Origin: Aphanomyces cochlioides
Taxonomy: Eukaryota > Oomycota > Saprolegniomycetes > Saprolegniales > Verrucalvaceae
Assembly: GCA_019828595.1 (NCBI GenBank)
Contig: JAHQRK010000024.1
Location: 682,001 to 746,000, forward strand
Direction: 5' to 3'
DNA length: 64,000 nucleotides
The notes beneath the pieces were generated by a model. That model was not told where the DNA came from. It searched no databases and saw nothing but the letters and a program-made list of their open reading frames with translations. Each line of letters starts with the position of its first letter. Positions within the stretch are counted from its first letter, which is position 1. The translations under genes were made by a program, and so were the position numbers. Below are positions 21,866 to 34,300 of the stretch, in pieces.

Positions 21866-21908
21866 TCCGGAAAGGATTCAAGTGTATCCGGACAATGGTG
21901 TTTCCGGA
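21866..21908. promoter_or_regulatory. Three TCCGGA palindromes upstream of the desulfhydrase gene
   Basis: Sites at 21866-21871, 21887-21892 and 21903-21908, spaced 21 and 16 bp, beginning 12 bp from the minus-strand start at 21854. No CCAAT box is nearby. Function is inferred from repetition and position. Confidence 0.4.
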
Positions 21909-23261
21909 TAAAATCATACAACGCAATGTACGTATCTTCTCGTACAGGTCATGTACGGCAAGTACACTGTTCATGGTATCGTGTGGTTTTGGCGGCATGA
22001 CCATTCATTTTCGATTTTGAATCCTGCAGCTCATTGTGTAGATCACGCGCCGCGGCGACGACTTGTTGCCCCTGTCAATCAACGGTCCGAAGTTCTTCTG
22101 GTCCAGGTGAAGCTAGTTTTCGAACATTTGACAGGAAAAACGATGCGGGCGGGCTAGTACCGCTCGGGACGTAGGCACATGGGCTCGCTGTCGCAATGTG
22201 AGCCCATGCTGGTGTCCCTACAATTTCTATCGGTATGCTGTAGCGTAGAGTCATGGATGTGATGTTTATCCTGAGGGACTGATCACGATTGATGATATCT
22301 TTCAAGTCCACTTTGCGGTGGCCTGATCCATCTTTGTGCATGTGAAATTGCTTGCAGGCAAATCTGCCACAGAGAATCGAACCGTCAATTTCGATTTACT
22401 GCTATTGTCTGCATAAAGCAAGCGGTCCCAAATGATAGGAACCCAAGGCAGTGCTATTGGTCTTGGAGTCGATTGGTACTAACATACAAATGAACACGTA
22501 CTTTGCACTAAGTTATATGATCTCAAGATGTCTTCCGGCTTGCGAACACTGCCATCAGTCTTCCTCCCACAAGGTTTTCTCGGTCCATTCACCAGGAACC
22601 GAGTTGGTTTGAGAGATTTCGTCTGAAATGCATTCTTCCATCGGGGAGGGGACGTTGAAACAATGCACGGCGGCTGACTATGTTTTCAATGCGCGTGGAG
22701 ACCACGAGTGCCGACTGACGAGAAGCGCTGAGACTTCCAACACTTGTTCTGATGAAACGCAATCGTCTTGAGGGATGAGAGGCGTGGAAAAGCTACACTG
22801 AGAGCAACATGCTGAGAAGTTCAATCCGTGACGGCGCAAGTCGCAGACTCTGCTGACGTATCATCCGTCACTTGCATCATGTTCATCACCTTTGGTTGGA
22901 TTTCACCGCGTGCGTGAGTAGCGCGGCAATCAGTCGAATGTCGTCCCACCACTCTTCACGTCCAGTCGAGAGTGATATTCCAAATTGTCCATCATGGTAC
23001 AACCATGGTTGGATCAAAGGAGGAAGCGAAGATGAGCTGATGGTTGTCCATCGTATGCCTTCTCAACGATTCTCTGCATTGCCCATGTGATGTCAGAGGA
23101 GCATGAGCCAAGTATGCTTGATCGCAAGAGCACTCTTGTGCTAGCAACCGTGTCCTCTGCTTGAAAAATCGTCCATGTCGACAACTCCATGATCCACCAT
23201 GGGCGGAGAATCAAGAATGAATCGTTTCTCTGTTGACGACTTCGCCTGTACTCGATGGGTC
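21909..23261. other. Gene-poor spacer
   Basis: No gene supported. A perfect 9-bp inverted repeat (CATGGGCTC / GAGCCCATG) sits at 22178-22208 with a 13-bp loop. The ORF at 22075-22341 (-) has no recognisable domain and no partner exons. Confidence 0.35.
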
Positions 23262-23799
23262 TCATTGTGCGAGACGATGACCAGCACAGCGTTGATTGAA
23301 TCGAGCGACGGCTGGTTTCTTGCAGTCTGCCACGAGACATCGCTTGCCTCCTCCATGTCCCCAACACCACCCGTTCGTCAAAGCCATCTTGGTGCAGTCG
23401 GGGAAGGCGCATCGCTTGACTCCGCCAGGAGACCAGCATCGGCCGTAAGATTTCGGTCGTTTCGTGCATCCTTCGGCCATGCACGTCTTGGAGCCTCCTA
23501 GAACGTCGCTTGAGAGCTTGCCGGTGATCGTTGGCGTACCATGTCGCCAGCAGAGACCGTAGTTCTTGGCTCCAGCCGGGCATCCTGTCACGCCGCATCG
23601 TTTCCTGCCCTAGTCGGTTCATCCCGCGTCATTCTCCATGACTACAGTGAGAGCATACCCCATGGCGAATGCACAGTCCTTTGCTCGCTGCATAGTTGAA
23701 GCAGCTGTCGGTCTTGCATTTCCGCGTCCATGGCAAAAGTTCAACAGCGTCCGTTGCATCGTCATTGAGGAGGAATGCAATGGTCAACTTGTCTGTCAT
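23262..23799 (-). CDS. WRKY19-like zinc-finger repeat protein, copy a
   Basis: Three exons on the minus strand (23799-23659, 23609-23540, 23497-23262) encode 148 aa. Five Cys/His units of the form C-x4-C-x9-C-x2-H follow an N-terminal leader (MTDKLTIAFLLNDD..): CKTDSC..GLCIRHG, CGVTGC..GLCWRHG, CMAEGC..GRCWSPG (His replaced by Pro), CAFPDC..GWCWGHG and a last wider CLVADC..CAGH unit. Units of this kind are usually annotated as WRKY transcription factor 19-like in oomycetes and mosses although no WRKY domain is present. Each unit probably binds one zinc ion; nucleic-acid or protein binding is unproven. Introns correspond to introns 1 and 2 of the copy at 36.6 kb, while the third intron is missing: the HGG and GKRC codons are joined directly. 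Confidence 0.7.
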
Positions 23800-25939
23800 G
23801 AGATTGAGGCGGCGAAATGCGTAATGGAGCATCGAGATGGGATACGAGAGACGATCGAATCGACAAGATCTGATCGCCTTCGAACTCCAACTCCCGATGA
23901 GATACGAGTGGCGCTCCTATCAGTCCCGCCGTGCTCTTTCGTCGCAGGCGAGGGGCTCACCGCCCAACTTGTCCAACGTTGCGACTGGTACAGACAACGA
24001 CATGCTCCTGCGACTCCCATGATCCATCTCATTGGGAAGTCCAATGCGTCATAGAATGGCGTTGACGTTGCCACTCTGTGGACGATCTTCACGACGGCAG
24101 TCTCTCAGTCAACGTCCGGCCATTGTCCATCGCATGGCGCATAGATAGGCAAGATCAACGTGGACCCAGCGACGTGGTCCAAGTCTCGTGATGCGTCTCA
24201 CATGAAGACAAGGGGATGGGACACGCTGGAAACTGCAAGAGGTGGAATCGACCTCGCAGTGGATTCTCTTCGCCAGGATGCTTGTCGTCGACTCCAAGGC
24301 AACTTGTTGCACTCTCTCATCGAGAGCGTTGTCGTGGAGATTGGTGGATTCCACAGGAGCGGTCTGGACAACACTTGCACCGCTGGAGTCAACAATTTGT
24401 GGCGCTCGATCATTGGTAGCATGCACTTGACGGAGAATTCCTCTCTTGAGGCGATTGCGTCTTGGGAAAATGGCCAACGTGGTGGTTTCTTGAGCCTCTT
24501 AGCAAGGACGGGGTCGCACGTGGGACGGGAGATGTGCGGACACGTATGCAAGGTACTGCGGCTGTCTCGATCCCGCAATCTTGATGCGCTGGCCGTGAAT
24601 TCTGTTGCTTCCGCGACTGGACTTCACATTTGAGTGGAGGTGTCTCCGTACTGATTTGGATTGTCGCCAAACGTGAGATATTCGAATGCTCTGTTCACAA
24701 CCCCACGTTTCCACCAGCCGCAACCACCGCCGCCCATTGAACTCAGCACACGAACATCTTCTCCCCTCGACGTTGCGCACGTGGCGAGCAAGAGCAAGTC
24801 GTTTCGAGAAAAAGATGCCCCGACGCACAGGTAGAACTACCTCGGTGCTGTGTGCGTGGGCAAATGCCTCAGCTTGACGACGGACCATCTGCAAATCCTG
24901 TAATCTTGTCAGTCGTGATGGTGGTTGTTTCCACTCCTGGAAATGATCCCCGCCGTCCATCATGTCGCAGTGCTTGGACAGCACCGTCGCAACGAGCATG
25001 GGGAGCTCTCTCCAGAACGCGGGACACGCTGAGAAGTCGACGGTGGTGCATGGTCCTTGCCGCGTCGTCGCTCTCAACACTTGCGCTTGCCGTCATGAAC
25101 GCAAAGTTGAAGGTTTTCATCCGTCAAACGCGAAGCTTGCCATCTCTGATGTGGCTCGTCGTGTGCCGTGCGAAGGAGTCCTCATTCCACAGCTCAATCA
25201 TGCGCTTCCGTCGGCACTGAGCGGTTGGAACGCGCTACGCTATCCGAGTGGTTTCGACTTCAATGCGTCAAGTGATCTGGACTCCTTTCGCACGTAGTAC
25301 TGACTACTGCAAGACGAACTTGGAGCTCCCAATGACGAGAGATCACCTCCAAAGCGTCGTGGAGATGCCCATTTCATGCGTAAAGGGATCTATCAAGTAC
25401 TCCTCTCTTTTAACAAGACGCGATCGCGAAGAATCCCCACGACCTTGTCGGTCGAGACCCGGTTAGATGCCGCTTGGTCGAGCGCTTTAACTCGACGACG
25501 TGGAAAGTGGAAAACGGTATCGACGCTAGATGGCGGCCTGGTGGACGGGCTCCAACGAGCGCATTCTCTGCGCATTTCCTGCAATCTCGTCAACGTCGGA
25601 GCAGAATATGCTTCGTGACAGAGAGCGTCGCCATGACTGCAACACGACTGATGCATGATATTCGACGCTATCTCGCGGGGATTGCGGCAGATGGCTCCGT
25701 TATTTGTGCACCCCCTGCAGCGAGTCCGCCTCTCTCTTGAAAGATTAAGCGAAAGCTTTCGAATCGGAGGAGCTAGTATACTTTTCTGCGTGGAAGAAGG
25801 AATTCTCCAAGGAATCGACGCAGTGAGTCGGTAGAGCTCTTTGTCTCTAGGACAAGATGGCATTGTCGTCGCGACGCCGCAAGTCCCCACAACCATCACG
25901 AACCCCACGTGATGGGATACGCGAGCGTATCGTCAACGT
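23800..25939. other. Gene-poor region, unassigned
   Basis: Long overlapping open frames occur on both strands (for example 24160-24633 + and 24499-25080 -), helped by GC-richer sequence with few stops. None shows family motifs, splice-linked partners or a conserved start. I see no supportable gene. Confidence 0.35.
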
Positions 25940-26360
25940 CTGAATGGAGTCGCGAGAGATCCAAGTCGACTTCAATTTATTTTGCGGACGAGCAGCCGCA
26001 AGAGTATTGAGGCGACGTTTCGAGTGTTTGAAGAGGATTGTGCGATGTCGGACCTTGTTGCGCGCTCAGCCGCCTCTTGCAGTCGTCACGAAGAAAAGTC
26101 ACGTCGAGATCAAGTCACGCTCTGGAGATTTCATGTCATGGTATGTCATTTCCAAGATGCTGAACTTGCAACAACGCCATCATTGAAAAGACAAGCCATC
26201 GCCGCGTCGTCGAGGAAGAAAAATGAATTTTGAGCGGCGCGAGGTGCGATGTGGATGTTGTCACACGATGAAGTTGTCTACCAATGGGTGGTTGATCGAA
26301 TGGCAAGGTGAGAGACGCTCGTTCACGCACAGACATGGCTTCCTCCATAGCAAGGACTTG
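25940..26360. repeat. Diverged duplicated segment A, copy 1
   Basis: Resembles 30190-31320. Shared blocks include GAGAGATCC(c/a)A.TCGACTT.AATTT near 25954 and 30198, and GTGAGAGACGCTCGTT..GCACAGACATG near 26308 and 31226. In translation a plus-strand frame gives F-R-V-x-E ... V-(A/R)-x-S-A in both copies. Stops and frame changes make neither a usable gene. Origin unknown; probably a decayed gene or transposon copy. Confidence 0.45.
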
Positions 26361-27518
26361 ATATCAACGTCGACGAGATGGCGATGCCCCATTGAGATGA
26401 GAGAGCCACGACGTTCTCGGCAAGAGGTGGCGGCGATGAAACTAGTATGATGCCAATTGCATCGCGAGGTCGCTTGATATTGGAAGCTTCGGACTGTCGC
26501 GAGATGATGGAAATTTCGTCGTCTCGTGCAAATCTTTGTCGTCAATTTCGGCGTACAAAGCAATTTGATGCAGAGGAGCGGCGCCATGTACTTGACGCCT
26601 TGACCGATCGGGAAAAGACGACAACATTTTTTTGGTTCATGGCAACGACGGCATCCATTTCTTGGACTCTTTTGACTTTGGCAAGTCGCTGGAGCAGACG
26701 AGGCGCGAACAAGCTCAGCGGCGGTGGTTATTCAAGGGCTCGATCAAGTGAAGCAAAGCGATGTACATCGTTGCCGTCGTTTGATTCGCGCGGAAGTGGG
26801 ACACAAATCGCACGGCGGGCGTCGCGACGGCATTGCCATCTCGTTCTCAAGACAACGGGCTCTGCGTTGACAACGTCGATTCGTTGGAGAATATCTTCTG
26901 TGTACAAGGCAGTCATGGCGATGCCACTTGGAATGTCAGGCGGCATCGGGTTGTCACGCATCTGGAGAGTCACAGGAGAGGCGGCAAATTCATACGTCGA
27001 TCAAATTGGCACAAACAACTTGGCGGTCCATCAATTCTTTCGTCCGATGACATCCTGTGATCCCGTCTGTCGTGATTGTGGGAGTGTTGCTTCGATGCCT
27101 ATCCCTAAAGTCAGCTCTCCCCCCGCGAAACTGATCCCCGCCGTCCAGTCGTGGACGGCAGCATCCCAAGCAATATGCGGGGGCTCTCTCTATCGTCTGG
27201 CCTCACAAAGGAATGCGAGACACAATCTTGTATCGAAGCGCTGGAGCGAGACGACACCGTGGTGAGTATGCCAACGTGACAACAGGAACACAGGTTGCAT
27301 TGCTGGGACGCAAACGAATTGCTCTCGACGCTTGGTCTTGATCGCCTCCCTCACTCGTTCTGCGACGTGAAGAAGCTCCAAGCAGCGGTCGTGATGCCAT
27401 TGTTCTCGTTGAGATAGCGAAACCGACAATTCGAAGCAAGCGCAGGAGAGGGGGGGGAAGCAAAGTGATCAATGTGGGGCGAAGGTTCTCACGGAGAATA
27501 CATTCCATTGACAGACCG
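26361..27518. other. Unassigned region with long open frame
   Basis: A 272-codon plus-strand open frame runs 26447-27265, overlapping open frames on the minus strand. It is rich in Arg and Ser without recognisable domains, which fits a low-stop antisense or chance frame. No gene is called with confidence. Confidence 0.3.
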
Positions 27519-27570
27519 CATTGAGGCAAACGATATCTCGCGGCGAACTGCCGCCGACACGCCTCAATGA
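27519..27570 (+). pseudogene. WRKY19-like zinc-finger last-exon relic, copy f
   Basis: The sequence starting GGCAAACGATATCTCGCGGC matches the last exon of copy e at 41571 (GGCAAACAATGTCTCGCGGC), encoding a GK(R/Q)-x-LAANCRR block with the zinc-finger Cys mutated. Only this last-exon piece is recognisable; upstream finger units are gone. It marks the left end of duplicated segment B copy 1. Confidence 0.55.
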
Positions 27571-29720
27571 CTCTTACTGTAAGACGATTGCTAGTTCCAC
27601 AGACCCTTCTTCAATGCAGTCTCGTCGATCGATTCGAGGACGACGCGCTCATAAATAGTTTCAAATGCATCGCGGCCACCATTCGCTCTACTTGGCCTCC
27701 TGTTATCACACAACCATTTCGCCATTCTCCGGGCAGTTCAGACGACAATGCTCTTGGACTTCATCGTCGACCACCAGTTTGCCCACATTTCGTCCCGTCA
27801 ACGTCAATACTTGATGATGGGAGAGCACTGACAATAACGAAACAAAGTCAATTTGCCTTCTTGGGAGTACAGAAGAATGGGCCGTTGGGAACGCTCGAGT
27901 GTTCCTTGGAGTCCATCGCATGCGCGAGATCTTGTGGATATGATTGAGCGAAATGGAGGCAGGTCGGTCTTCTTCAACGAGTTCCATGCTTCCGCCCTTG
28001 CGCATGCCGATGGATTCTTCAAGTAATCACACTACAGTACATGGCCATCCATCGTCCCGTTATCATCCCGCTGTCGAAAGGTCCAAGATCAAACAAGCAC
28101 GTGACACTTGCTCTCAACACGGCGTTCATTGTCGTTATAAGGAAAGGTCAAGCCATGCAGAGTTGCTGCCATTCGAGTGCAACCGGCGCATGATCTCGTT
28201 GTAGACGGAGCCGCTTCTTTTGAATTGAGCACGCCAAGAAAACCCATTCGCGTTGGAATCAAGCGGGGTGAGCACCACGCGATCTTATCAATCATATCTC
28301 CAGAAAGCAATCGTGCCGATCGTCTCCAAAGCTCTTGTCGACTCACATTCAACGAAAGCACGATCATTTATCACGACGATCAAGTCGACATGTCTGTATT
28401 CAAGTCGCTGAGCGCTTGCTGGTTGATGCAACTGACGAAAAGTCTCGACGCGTGCAATTCGATCGACAAAACAGCTTTGGCTCGATGTCACGCGCTCAAA
28501 GTGGAAGGCATGCCTTGAGTTTCCATGTACAAACCAACCAAAGCATGGCGCCATATCTGTGTTGGAGATTCCAGATGCGGACAATTTTCGATGAAGAGCC
28601 TCTCCTATGAGGCACACTTGCAACACGTCAAGAAATGTATTTGCTCTCACTGCATAATGCTGTAGGAGTTCGAAGCTCTGGGTTTTCAGTCATGGGACGC
28701 TTGGAATTTATCGACAGCCATCGCAGTAAGTCTTGGATTTGCAATTTTAGACATCGATTATTCGCCAGAGTGTCCATTCAAATTGGAGAAATGTATACGC
28801 CCAACAGCCTCCTTGAGAGTGATATTTCATGATGGGTTCTCATGGATGACGACTCTGCGTGACTTCTATTTGAGAGAAGTCATCAATATTTGACGACGTC
28901 ATTTCAGCTGGAATTGTCGTGGAATGGATAGACTCGGAGGATTTCGATAGCCAACTGGAACCCGCCCACAGCAGCTTTGTGATTTTCCACCGACAATTTT
29001 GTGACTTCAGTATGAAGCTTGACGAATGCATCCAAGTGTACTCGTGACTCCCAATTTTCCCTGCGATTGAAAGATGACGGTAGAGTTTACCTCTCGAGAC
29101 TCATTGGAATGGGAGATGTGGTATCGGCCAAGCAGAATCAATATTCACGAAAGAAAACCCATCTGCCATCGTGCTCGAGTCAATGGTGTGTTTGAAAATG
29201 GAATGGAACCCTCGTCACTGTTCATGAATCTCCATCTCAACCATCAATCGAAGCTGGATCGACAAGGAGTCATGTTATTGTTCTTGCAATATTCAAACGG
29301 CCAAGACGTCGTGTGTGGATGAGTGAAAATACACCTGCGCCGATGAAACGACAAAGTTGAGCATGAGACTGTATCATTCCAAACGTATCGAATCCATGGA
29401 TAAAACAAATTCTCTTCAAGACGGCAAACACAATTGTCGAAGGTAAATCGTTGGTTGTGTTTGACGACGCAGCGAGTTCTGTCACTGCTCCAGTGTTGCA
29501 GAGACAACGAACGGGTCGCAATGTCTTCCAATGCCAGTTTATATTTTTGATTCACATCGCTGGCTTGGATTTTTCACGAGTTTGCATTGGTTTTCAAAAG
29601 TTTGCTTGGAACAAAGGCCTGGCGAATTGTATCGCGAGTCATTTTCCACGTGCCTTCAACATGAAGGCCTGCTGGAGGAAATCCAATGGCAAGTTCAAAA
29701 GATGCCAAGTTGACGCCACC
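27570..29720. repeat. Diverged duplicated segment B, copy 1
   Basis: Colinear with 41620-44680. Shared landmarks in order: TCAAATG.ATCGCGG near 27660/41696; CTTCTTGGGAGTACAG near 27858/41946; CACTACAGTAC near 28029/42591; GATCAAACAAGCACGTGA near 28086/42677; TTTTCAGT.AT(g/a)GG near 28683/43313; GAGAGAAGTCATCAA near 28871/43588; TTTTTGATTCACATC near 29546/44631. Both copies follow the last exon of a WRKY19-like zinc-finger gene. Translated blocks such as QS(Q/H)FAFLGVQ and FD(D/G)(V/I)ISA are conserved between copies, suggesting a former coding region that I cannot name. Stops break every frame. Confidence 0.55.
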
Positions 29721-30189
29721 AGATCTCTCCACGTGGTATCGTTGGAACTATTTTGGAAGGATTCATTGACTTGGGCTGCTCCTGTATCGAGGATTTTCGA
29801 CTGACCATGATCAACTTGCATGCTTGAAATGACTGCAAAAAGCTAGCTATTTCAAGTCCCAGTGGCTTGAACACTTGATTTTCAAGCATCATTGAAGCGA
29901 GGAATGTTTGGACGTCTCAGCAACGTTGATACATGGAGTCTACCTTGAATGCTCCTAGCTTGTTCCATCCAGATCATTGCGAGTGGATTTTCGCTCATTT
30001 TTCAACACGTGGCCAATCTCAAGCGTGTGGCTCCAATATATATTTAAAATGCCGTGAGCCATACCAAGCGGAAGTTGATATTGTTGTCTGGACCGTGTGG
30101 CGCTTTTTGCTACTCTAGTGGTTTTGCAGCTTGGGTTTGGACCTTCTGGAATGAGACCAAGAGTTTGCTACGCCGTGTGCAAGTGTAGC
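29721..30189. other. Unassigned spacer
   Basis: No supported gene; AT-richer than the preceding region, short frames only. Confidence 0.3.
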
Positions 30190-31320
30190 ATCAAGAGAGA
30201 TCCCACTCGACTTTAATTTGTTTGCAGCGGAGGAGGACGTTTGAAGCGCTATTTCCGCGCAAGTGGTTTGGACAAGTTTCGTGTATCTGAAAAGATGTAC
30301 GATTTGGGTTTGGCTGGCATTTTTGTCCGCTCAGCAAAGCCAAACGCCGTCGTCTGCTTGACCCGTTTCTTTGATGCTTGTTTGGCTGGCGTCGTTGCTG
30401 GGCACGACTCAAAGAAATGACATGCGACGAGTGACGTCGAGGTCAAATCCTTGTCGTGTCGACAGTCAGCATGGCGTCAATTCTTGGAAGCTGCAAATAT
30501 GACATGTCAGTTGGACTATATACATTTATTTGTCGCCAGGGAAGCGTAAAGTCAATCTATAAAAACGAGATCGATCAAGTGGCTCCTTCAGCGTGAAGTT
30601 TTATCCACGTCGGCAAAATCGAGCCATGCCACGTTTATACTGCCATGCGATCCCGAACAAGGTGTCAGCCACGACCTGCTTGCAGCTTTTATACTACAGT
30701 GACGTTACCTCATGCTGTCGAGTGGGCATCCAAGTCATGGGATTTGGCATGTGCCGTCATTTGGCGCAAAATGACCGTGAACGCCGTTTCACTTTGTTTG
30801 CTAAATATATCGAACATGAGATGGGGAAAGTTTCAAGATGATTCCTCCACCGCCGCTGGGGACGTCTAAGCGCATTCAAGCTGAGTGAGAGTGGAGATGA
30901 GCTGTATTGCAACGTTGAAAAGATATTGCGGATCGACAAAAAAGACTTCAGTCTTCTTGAGCAACAACAGCCACGCGTGAAGAAATCAAGAAGCTGTATC
31001 ATCGTCCTTAGTACTATGAATGATTGACTAGGCATTTCTTGCAAATTTTGCGCGGCTTGATCGTTCTCTCGCTGGACTATTCCAGATTTGATTGAAGGCT
31101 ACGCTACAAGCGGCTTGACCCTATGACTTGAAATGAGGGTGGAGTAGTCGTCCACGATAGTTTTCGCGATTCGACCAACGTGGACGACGGCAATCTCTGT
31201 CATGTGGATGGGACAAAAAGTTGTTCCAGGAGAAGCGTGAGAGACGCTCGTTAATGCACAGACATGACTGTCTTGGTAGCAGGTATCAAGGTTGACCAGG
31301 CTCACTCGACAATGCCGAAA
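30190..31320. repeat. Diverged duplicated segment A, copy 2
   Basis: Partner of 25940-26360, longer here because of apparent insertions. A plus-strand frame near 30230-30410 reads YFRASGLDKFRVSE..FVRSA and is broken by a stop before 30420. No known domain recognised. Confidence 0.4.
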
Positions 31321-34300
31321 TTTTCCACTTCCAGCTCGCTATTCAGGTCATTTTGCGTCCTAGTCGTCATGAGGTTCGATGGCATCAAGGATTCAGCGCA
31401 AACAAGTGAGTAAAAGCAAGAAATCGCGAGCATCGCACGTCAAACTTCGGCCAACGCTTCCTGGGTGGAGGAATGAAAACCACATGAGCATGGGGCGGCT
31501 CTGGTCGCATTGGCAGTGGCAGTTTCGAAATCCTTTCAAGCCGTGAAAGACAGAGCCGATTGATCTTGCAAGCAGTTATTCCAATCATCCTTTGGAAAAT
31601 TCAGTCGTCGTGGATGTCATGTATGGCAAAGAGGCGAAGATGGAATGGATGGGTCTGCCTGCTCACCGCCATAAAGTCGCGGATTCACCGCTTAGTTGTA
31701 TCCCATGCTTTGTACTTTCTAGTTGCGACTTGAATGCCATCAGTCTATATTGACGAGCGCGTTTTGTTGTGACGAGAAGGACGAACATTTCGAGTTGCGT
31801 GCTGTTGTCGACGAAGAACTTAGAGAGGGTCCCTGCAACTCCTTTTGCAGTTGCTGTGAGCTTTTGGTGTAAGTTTCGAAACTTCTTTTGGAAAATGTTC
31901 TTTCCTTGAATTCCTCCGATTTTAATTGAATCGTAAAGTAATATATTTATTTATAGTCGGAATTTGTGGGACGGTCGTGGGATTAAGTTGTGAAAGTGTT
32001 TTCATTCAAACTAACACGATCATATTTCGTTTTCTTCAATGTCGGGAACACAAAGGTCAATAAACTAGCCTGGTTCGCCACGCTGATGATAAAGTCAGAG
32101 GGAGCACCGTCCCTGACAGGTCAAGAACAATAAACACAAGGCCATCGATCAAGCTTATCTTATTGCTATAACCAAACAATGTCAACTTACTAGCTGCAGT
32201 GCCGAAAGTCCATCGTGATATCACTTGAAAAACCTAGCCAGGGCGAAGTCAATGCAGACTGGTTGAAAATGCCCCCAACGTAATGTTTGCCTGTTGATTC
32301 AAATCCCACTGAAGGCGCTGTCGAAGCCGTCGACCACACCCCTCTTTGTTACTTGGCCATCCATATGAATTGCACACAATCCTATAGGTGCTCGGCAAAT
32401 GCCAAGACTCGTATTTGCCGCTTTGGTTGGTATCTACGAGCCACGTTTAGTCATTCCCTAGCTTATTCCTGATTCCCTTCTGAGGCAATCAACTTCGCGA
32501 GGGGATCGAAAGACACGCAGCAGCCGGCTCGGTGTGAAGGATATACCGTAATCTTATCCTTGAACACTCCAGTGATGACGAGATCAAAGTTATGAATGCC
32601 ATGGCCTGCTTCTGAAGGTTTGCCTGGTCAAGTGACAGCCGAAACCTTGATTGCAGAGCTAAGTCGTGTGCAACTCAGAGCCAATGGGGACTGCAGACGA
32701 ATGTAGACACTTGTGGCCGATGTAGCGCACTTCCTTCTGATGCCGGCAGCACTGCCAAAGTATACGATGGGTAAATGGTGGAAAAAGAAGAAAGGGGACA
32801 CGCATGCATGCAACACATCTTGTGAAGGGAAGCGGCGCTATAAAGTCAGCTGGACCATGCCCGCCTCTAGCTTTGACAGCACTTGAGCTGTCCATTTGGT
32901 ACTCACTTGGCAGTGCAAAAGTACCCGAGTTTCATCTCACCATGCGATATTTTAGCTTTAATCCCGTAGACATTAAAAGAATTTGTCGTCGACATTACGG
33001 GATATCGTCCCGCCAGATGACTGCGTGGCTGTGTCGGACAAAGTCCACGGACGAGATTGCTAACGATCTTAAAAAGGAACGAATGAGAGATTGATCCGAG
33101 CACTGTCAATCTTTTGTTGAACTATTCATATGGCGAGACTTGGGTGAACGTTGACTGTATCATCGTTTATTCACCGCGCTTCAACTGATGTAGAAGTTTC
33201 TTCCAGCGACGATTACGTTATTCTACTGTTGTAATCTTCGAATCAGCTGGAGGGGAATATATGTACTGTCAATGCACGTTCTGAATCCAGAACATTCAAT
33301 ACAACATCGGAGGAGGGGTCAAAGGGGGGCTTCGAGGCACGTGACAGCCAGCCAATTGACCATGCATTGGACGCGTTTACGAGAAAAAGATCAAGATACT
33401 GTGTCACTTGACTCCTTAACACTCCAGCGATAGAAATTCCAAACGACGCAAGCGCCTCTCGTGATGGAAGGGAGCGCTGAGATCTTCCACTTCAAGCCAT
33501 CAAGTGCAATGTTGTGGAGGTCGAAATTCTCCCAAACACGACCATGGACCGAAAAAAGTGTTCACCAATGTTTATTGTCAAGTCTGCCGAGCAAGTTGTG
33601 TCCTGCGCGAACAGTCGTCCCAAAGCCAGATTGGAGGCAAATCGCTCTCAACGATACCGATGATTGCCTTTGGAAAACGAGCTCGCCTCAGCGATCAAAG
33701 CCGCACAATCAAGTTGGATGGTTTTATATCGACCATTGTAGCTCGACGTCAGGTCTCGACATGCGGTGATAAGGCTGGAATATTGGCTTGAGTGTGCGGA
33801 AAACCTTTGACCACTGCAATGATATCAGACAAAACCAAGAAGCAAATTATCCACATCATGATGAGAACCGTCGTGTTTGCCAGCAAATTTGGCTACAATG
33901 CTATACATTCATCTCGTGACATACAGTTGTTGCCGTGGAGCTTGCATCATCGTTATTTATTTCCTGGCAAACGATACCTATTGATTCACGTACGTCTGCC
34001 TTGATTGCAATATTTCTTTACCACCTTCCACTGGATTGCTCGTCGTGAGGTATTTCAACTGTGAGCCATTAGCTCAACCCACATGAAGTACCAATTTAGA
34101 TTGATTCTTCTCTCCAGTCGACATGCCTGATCAATGATGCTGTATCCCAATCGTGAATTGCCTTTCCTCTGCCACGCCTAAGAGAGAGTTCGCCACTTGG
34201 AATCTCAGGAAATCGATATTATTCCTCTCTTTCTGGGGTCGCTGAGATATTTATAATGGATTTTTTGTGGTTACGAGCGATTTCGGTGCCACTCCAAATC

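Noticed and set aside
26447..27265. 272-codon plus-strand ORF
   Set aside because: Overlaps open frames on the other strand, has Arg/Ser-rich composition with no domains and no splice partners; kept only as an unassigned region.
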